The position numbers and the translations under genes are program-made. A stretch of DNA of 64,000 nt from Cyclaneusma minus (lineage: Eukaryota > Ascomycota > Leotiomycetes > Marthamycetales > Marthamycetaceae): contig JAKZHN010000051.1 of assembly GCA_037179335.1 (NCBI GenBank), forward strand, positions 152,699-216,698. The letters run 5' to 3'. Within the stretch, counting starts at the first letter, position 1; every line of letters begins with the position of its first letter. This document shows, piece by piece, positions 57,966 to 64,000 of this stretch. The notes beneath the pieces were generated by a model. The model was not told the DNA's origin. It did no database searches and saw only the letters and a program-made list of their open reading frames with translations.

Positions 57966-58589
57966 CACCTCATAATTCTCGGGGAAATTGCTATCATCGC
58001 TGGAGCACCGGTGTTGAGTGTTTGTCTCCAAGGCTACAAGTCATAAGTGAGGTCGATGGTGTCACAAGCTGTCTGTCATTATTCCACGCGAGTCCGTCAA
58101 TTTCGTCGCGTTTGCGCGCGCTAAAGCTCTCACCGGCGCAACGCGTTTTCCCGGGTGCACCGGGCCAATCACATGGCTGCAATATGCTTTTCAACTTTTG
58201 TTGCACGTCGATCGCTACGGATTTCAGGCTCTGCAGCCTGTTTTGAAGCCTAAAGAGCCCTGAAGCGAGGATCTACAGGGTATCGACTCCCTGCAGCTGC
58301 ACCTGCACACCCCTGAAGCATGCCCCCCAGCCGCCACTTTTTGGAAAACCCGATCTTTCTTCGATTTCCTACATGTACTCCGCGCTCCCATGTAAAGTAC
58401 AGGTGCTGGCCATGCTAAGGGTGCCCCCCTGCTTTGTACCCTCAAACGGTCCGACATCTCTTTCCCTGTTTTTCCCCATTTTTAGCCTGGTTTTTCATTT
58501 TCCAGACCCTGCGGCGATCGATTTTTAGGTCAGAAAATCTCTGGAGTTACAGGATATGGCCATGCTAAGGCTGCCCCCCGGTTGGTGGG
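57966..58589. other. TTI1 upstream region and boundary to the AT-rich block
   Basis: TTTTGTTGCACGTCGA at 58196-58211 is identical to 12334-12349. GGCCATGCTAAGG occurs at 58408-58420 and again at 58558-58570, each followed by a C run (GTGCCCCCC, CTGCCCCCC). G+C drops sharply just after 58590. The shared terminus suggests a transposon end near 58196. Confidence 0.6.
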
Positions 58590-61500
58590 CTCGTATAACT
58601 CGTAAATATAGATTTTTGTAAATTTTAATAATAAATAGCAATATAATGGATTTTTTTAAATTAGAAATTAATAACGATATAGCTTATCGTTTAATTGCCC
58701 ATTATAAATTAAAATAACGCCAAATTGGGCTCGGCGGCGAATTTAGGCCAATTAGCGCCAGGTTTTAATTGGTTAAAAACCATTTTTAAATAAGAATTAA
58801 AAACAATTCAACATAATAATTTTTTTTAAATTATTAAAAACGGATTTGGCATTTTTTTTTAAATAAATAAATAATAAAAAACGTGTTATTATTAATTTCA
58901 AAATATAAATACCGTTTTCGGGGTTTTTTATTATTTCCAGCTTTTAAAATTCCTTTAATTTAATAATATCGGGTTATATACCCGCTTCCGCACTTTTTTT
59001 AGCATTATATCGGGTTTTGCTTTAGCCCACCATTTTTTTTTCTTTCTTAACCCTTTTTAATATAATCCGTGTTACGGTATAGTCTTGCGTCTTGCCTTAA
59101 GCACGCTCACGTGCATAATATATACTATTAGTATTATTGCTAGCGCCGTAAATTTATAAAAAGCCCTTATAGCTTCGCCCTAGCTAAAAAGCTTTGTTTT
59201 CCAGCTTATAATATTCTTTTATTTCGATTTTTGCTTTAATTTCTATTTTGCGCTATAATAATTTATAAGCTTTAATTATTAATTAATTTGCAAAATCCCT
59301 AAATAACTTTAATTTTTATAAATATAATTTTTTATTTTATAAAAATAGCGTATAATACAATTTTAATTTCAATTTTAAATTTCAGCAATTTTATTTGCTT
59401 TAATTTTGCTAATATAATTTGCGCAGATTTATTTTTGCCAAATTTAATTTTGCTTTTATATTTAATTTAAAGCCTTGGAATTTTAATTACCATTAATATT
59501 ATAAATACTATTGCAAATTATATAATAGCTGCTATTATTATTTTATAAAAGAAATATTTTTATGTTGCCTAAGCTATTAAGCGAATTAATAAAATAATTT
59601 TGTCAATTATTAAATTTATCAATAAATTTATTAAAAAGCATATTATTATTTATATTGCAAATGAAATTGCGCAAATTTAATATATTTTCATTATATTTAA
59701 TAATTTTCTACAGCTTGCCAATAATAAAATTAATAATAAAAATATTAAATTAATACAATAAAATAATGCTATTGCTGCCCTTTAATTTTTTATAAATTAA
59801 GCCAGCAATGCCAATATTAAATTGCAAATTAAAAATTGTCACATGGGGCCGAGGAGGGCGTTTTGCGGGCACCTTATAAGGTACGTGCGCTAAAAATGTA
59901 TAAAAAATAAGCGTTGTTTATTAAAAAGGCTAAGCAAGGCTTTTAATATATAATATTTAAGCGCTGCTATTTTTATTTAAAAAAAATAGCGGCTATTTTT
60001 TATAATTAAAAAATATATATAATATATTTTTATTTATTAATTTATTTTTAATTCTTATAATAAAATAGCCGCTTTTATTTTAGAAAGCAATAATTTGGTA
60101 AAATAATAATTATTTAATTTATTAATTATAAATTTAGTAATAATTTTATTTATAAAAGTTTTATTAAAAGCCTTAAAAACCAATTTTATTTAATTTTGAA
60201 AAAGACTAATATTAATAGCAATATTAGCAAAATTTATATATTAAATTAAAAAATTGTATTTAATAAAAATAATAATGCATTTATTAATAATGCTAATAAA
60301 ACCGCTGCTAATTTTAATAATTAAAAATAGCTTAGAAGCTTTTCTGTTTTAAATTAAAAATTATTTAACAGTTTTTTTTAGCCAAATAGCTAATTTATTA
60401 ATATAAATTAGCCTAGGCAAGCTTAAAATTAAAATGCCTTAGCCGGAAATATAAATATATTATATGAAGGCAAAATTAATTAAGCTTTTGCTTTTATTTT
60501 TAATTTAATTTAAAGCTAAGCAAATTTAAATTTCAATAATTTTATAGCCATTTAATAAATCATTTAAAAATTTAAAGCTAAAAAAAATTGCAAAATTGCA
60601 AATTAAAATTGCAATTCTTATTTGCAAATGCAGCCCATTTAATTTAAATTTTAATAATAAGCAATTAACTATTAAAAGTTTCTATACATTAAATATTAAA
60701 TTATATTTAATATTAAATATAATAAATATAAAATAATAATATATATTATATGCATTAAATTAATTTGCTAAAAAGGCTTGAAAAGCTTTATTGCAAAACA
60801 AAAATTTTATTTTTTTATATAATTTTTCTTTTTCATTCTTTAATAATTAATTTATTTTTAAGCTTTATAATAATATTAAATAAAAATTTATTTTTTAACA
60901 AGGCAATTAATTATAAATTAATATATAATATATATTTAATATAGCCGGAAATATTAAATACAAAAATAATTTTAATTTTTAATTTAAAGTCAAAAATATA
61001 TTTAATATAAATAATTTAAAAAAGCATTATAATAATTATAGTGAATTATAAATTTTATATAATATTTTAAAAAATAATATAGCAATTTAATATTAACCTA
61101 ATTATAAAAATAAATAAAATAGCTATTATTAAAATAAAAAATTAATAATATAGCTAAAATTAATATTGGCTTTTTTTGTATTTTAATCATAATTTTAATA
61201 ATTATAGGCTATTTAATTGCATTTATAAAAAAAATTATTAAAGGTTTAAATATAAAATTTGCAAATATAAATAGCTCGGTAATAAAACATATATTTTAAA
61301 TAATAATAGCTTTGGTAATTATAAAAAAAACTCTAATTATATAAAAATAATTTTAATTATAGCCAAAATTATAATAATTATAATTACAATAATCATAATT
61401 ATTTTTTTCATAAAAGCCATAAATAAAATTCCTAATTTTATAAATTATAAATATAAATATAATAATTAAAAAACATTTGCTAATAATTGCTTAATTTAAT

Positions 61501-64000
61501 AATATTTTTACAAAATAAAAATATATAATAATTAATTGCTTAATTATAATTAATCGTTAAAATATAATTCCCGCTTTTATTTTTATTAATAATACATTAA
61601 ATATAAATTTTATATTATTAATATTTGCAAAAACATATATAAAGTACTTGCAAATTTATATAATTTGCTTTTAAATATGCTTTAATTTAAATAAGCAGGT
61701 AATAAATAATATAATTAAATTAAGGCCAATTTTATTTATAAATGTTAAATTAAATATAAAATTATTATTTAAAATAAGCTAAATAAATTAAAAAAACTAA
61801 ATATAATAATTCATATTTTATATATAATAAATAAAATATTTTTATATATAAAATATTTTATATATAAAAGCTAAAAGTATAATATTAAATTATATAAAAT
61901 AGCATTTAATAAAATAAATAAAAAGCTATTTTTATGAAAAGTATTATAACTTTAAATAAGAAATTTATTATATATATATTAAATAGAATTTTAAAATTAC
62001 AATAAAATAAAATAAAATTTTTAATATATTTTTAAAGCCGTAAATTACCAAGCATTAAAAATACCTATAAAAGATATACAGCAAAATTAAAATCAAAAAT
62101 TCAAAAATTCAAAATCAAAAAAAATAAGCTATTTTAATAATATTTTTAATATAATAAAAGCTGTATATTATTTATATATTTTAATTAAAATTATATTACA
62201 AAGATTAAGGCAAATTTATTTATAAGCTATTTAAAAAGCAGCTAATTATATTCAATTTTTTTTAATAATATATTAATAAAAAGCTAAATTCGCAAATTAA
62301 AAAGCCTAATAAAAGCTTTTATATTATTTATATCTTGATTATAAAAAATTAAATAATAATATTATTAAAAATTATTGCCTATTCTTTTAATTAATAAATT
62401 TTTAACTAAATTAAAAAAAGCCAAAATTTTTATTAAACTAAATTTTAAAAATATGTATTATAAAATTTATATATATAAAAAAGATTCTTTTATATAAAAT
62501 ATAGCTATTTTAAATATTTAATAATATTCTTTAAATTAATAAATATAATGTTTAAATTGTTTTTAAATATTATTATAATAAATTATTTTAATAATATTTT
62601 AATTTATTTAAAAAAGAATTGATAAATATAATAAATACATAAGAAGTATATTTAAAAGGCTATAAAAATATTTCTTTTTATAAAAAAATGCAAATTTAAA
62701 ATAAATAAAATCTTATTTTTAGGCTTTGGAATAAATAATAATAATATATATATAAAGCCGGAAAAAATATATATTATTTAAAAATTGCTTCTATTAATTA
62801 TATATATAAAATTGCAATTATTTTTAAAATAAGCTAATTTTTATAAATAATTTATTTCAAGATATAATAAAATTATATTATTTATAATTAATTTGTTTAT
62901 TAGCAATATAAATAATAATAAAAAAGCCTATTTAAATACTTTTTAAAAATATAAAAGGCTTTTTAATATATTAAAAATGCATTGCAAATAAGCCAATATT
63001 AAAATATTTTAATTTTATAAAATATTTATAAATTATATAAAATGCTTTTAAATTTATAATATATTAAAAATTTAAAAATGATTTAGAACTTTAAATCATT
63101 TAATATAATATTATTAATATTGAAAAGATTTATGATTTTATAAGCTAATTAATATAAAATTAATATATTAAATGTATAATATTAAATCGCTTGCAATTAT
63201 AATTTCTTTAATATTAAAAATAATATATTAAAAGTACATATTATAAAATTTAAATAGTTTTAAATTATAATATTTTATATTATTTTATAAAAATAAAGTT
63301 TTTTAATAAATATGAAATAAAACAAGCTATAAAATTGAAATTTTATAATTTTAATATTAAATATACTTTAAAAATTAAAAACCTTGCTAACTTTTTATTT
63401 TATAAATTAAATTATAAAACACCAATAAAACATATTTAAAGAAAAATATTAAATTGGGAAATTAATATTATATATTTTATTTATATATTATAAATATAGA
63501 TTTTTAAGCAAAAACCTATATTTTATTTAAGCTATGAAAATTTAAAAGCCGGAATAATTAAGGCAAGTTTTATAATTATTTTTAAACCTTAAAAATAATA
63601 ATAAATATATATCAAAAATATAAAATTAATTTATATTGCGCAAAAATAAATAATAGCAATTTAAAGATAATATATTATATAATTAGATTTTATATATTTA
63701 TTATAATAATAAATTAATAAGCTATTTTGAAATTAATTAAATACTAATTTTAATTTATTATAAATATTATTAGCTAAATATAAAAGCAAAAATATAAAAT
63801 TATATATATAATTATTATAAAATTTTATTATACATTTATTAAAATTATAATATACAAATAGAATATATAATATTATTTTAATAATAAAACATTATTATAT
63901 TAAAATTATATAATTTATATATATAATTAAAAATATTAATATATAATGTTTAATAAAATTATTTTTTAATAAAAACATATTTTATAATTGTTTTTAAAAT
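58590..64000 (+). mobile_element. AT-rich, RIP-like decayed Ty3/Gypsy retrotransposon block, runs off the window
   Basis: The block is extremely AT-rich with no open frame above about 60 codons, in sharp contrast to the adjoining gene space. On the plus strand, at about 62.33-62.77 kb, the order of Gypsy reverse transcriptase motifs can be read through stops. LDYKKLNNNIIKNY is followed by AKIFIKLNFKNMYYKI and KYSYFKYLIIFF. YFNNILIYLKKN then stands at the catalytic YLDD site, and ILFLGFGIN and KPEKI come last. Catalytic Asp codons read Asn and Gly codons read Ser or Lys, the G-to-A pattern expected of repeat-induced point mutation. Left part (58.6-62.3 kb) would be gag/protease; RNase H and integrase would lie to the right, but I could not identify them. 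Element limits and LTRs were not found. Confidence 0.8.
62330..62770 (+). pseudogene. Decayed Gypsy-type reverse transcriptase
   Basis: Five consecutive RT motifs appear in the right order and spacing with many stops and at least one frameshift (between the LDYKK block and the AKIF block, near 62415). The catalytic aspartates are both replaced by asparagine (62581-62619), so it is inactive. Confidence 0.8.

Noticed and set aside
58590..64000. Mitochondrial DNA insertion as an explanation for the AT-rich block
   Set aside because: The readable Gypsy RT motifs with G-to-A changes and the absence of mitochondrial gene patterns favour a RIP-decayed nuclear repeat.

Overview
The window is nuclear DNA of a filamentous ascomycete (Pezizomycotina; my guess is Leotiomycetes, low confidence). 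The evidence is dense genes with many 45-110 nt introns (GT...AG, CTAAC/CTGAC branch sites), single-copy eukaryotic core genes of fungal type (Prp45, Pwp2, Cdc12/AspC septin, Ssl2/XPB, Pre6, Tti1, Yar1, TIF5), and an AT-rich block at the right end holding a Ty3/Gypsy polymerase with G-to-A/C-to-T decay typical of RIP. Nearly all gene models below were rebuilt by joining exons across splice sites, and every coding model closes to a multiple of three.

Left part (1-17979): Prp45 (3' end cut by the window edge), a p24 cargo receptor, USP7/Ubp15 deubiquitinase, a degenerate Nudix protein, a mitochondrial PDK/BCKDK-type kinase, Pwp2 and the septin Cdc12. Between the kinase and Pwp2 lies a repeat duplication interrupted by a complete small terminal-inverted-repeat element (11864-12511) with a target-site duplication and a paralogous empty site.

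Middle (17980-26643): 8.7 kb without a credible gene. Most of it is a head-to-tail array of about 20 diverged modules of roughly 0.4 kb. Each carries a TATA-like CTTTATATAGCTGGTCC element and, about 100 bp later, a CAGCAG...GTTGCGACAGCAG element. A 33-bp exact copy of Pwp2 coding sequence sits inside the array.

Right part (26644-57965): PQ-loop transporter, NADH pyrophosphatase Npy1, D-2-hydroxyglutarate dehydrogenase, proteasome alpha4 (with a 7-nt microexon), a CHY zinc-finger protein, Ssl2/XPB, an intron-containing tRNA-like gene, a candidate 34-residue membrane microprotein, a SAT4-type membrane protein with one premature stop, a GNAT acetyltransferase, Yar1, an SGNH esterase, an uncharacterised 617-residue protein, an isochorismatase-like hydrolase, TIF5 and Tti1. 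Most genes are housekeeping (splicing, rRNA processing, 40S assembly, translation initiation, proteasome, TFIIH, PIKK assembly). There is no operon-like or biosynthetic cluster. PRE6/DLD2 and SSL2/CHY are divergent pairs sharing short promoters.

Far right (58590-64000): AT-rich, RIP-like decayed repeat with Gypsy reverse transcriptase around 62.3-62.8 kb, running off the window.

The two observations most likely to be new are the TATA-bearing module array and a recurrent composition pattern: about ten genes show an abrupt switch from C-rich to G-rich sense-strand sequence, usually 200-400 bp before the stop codon.
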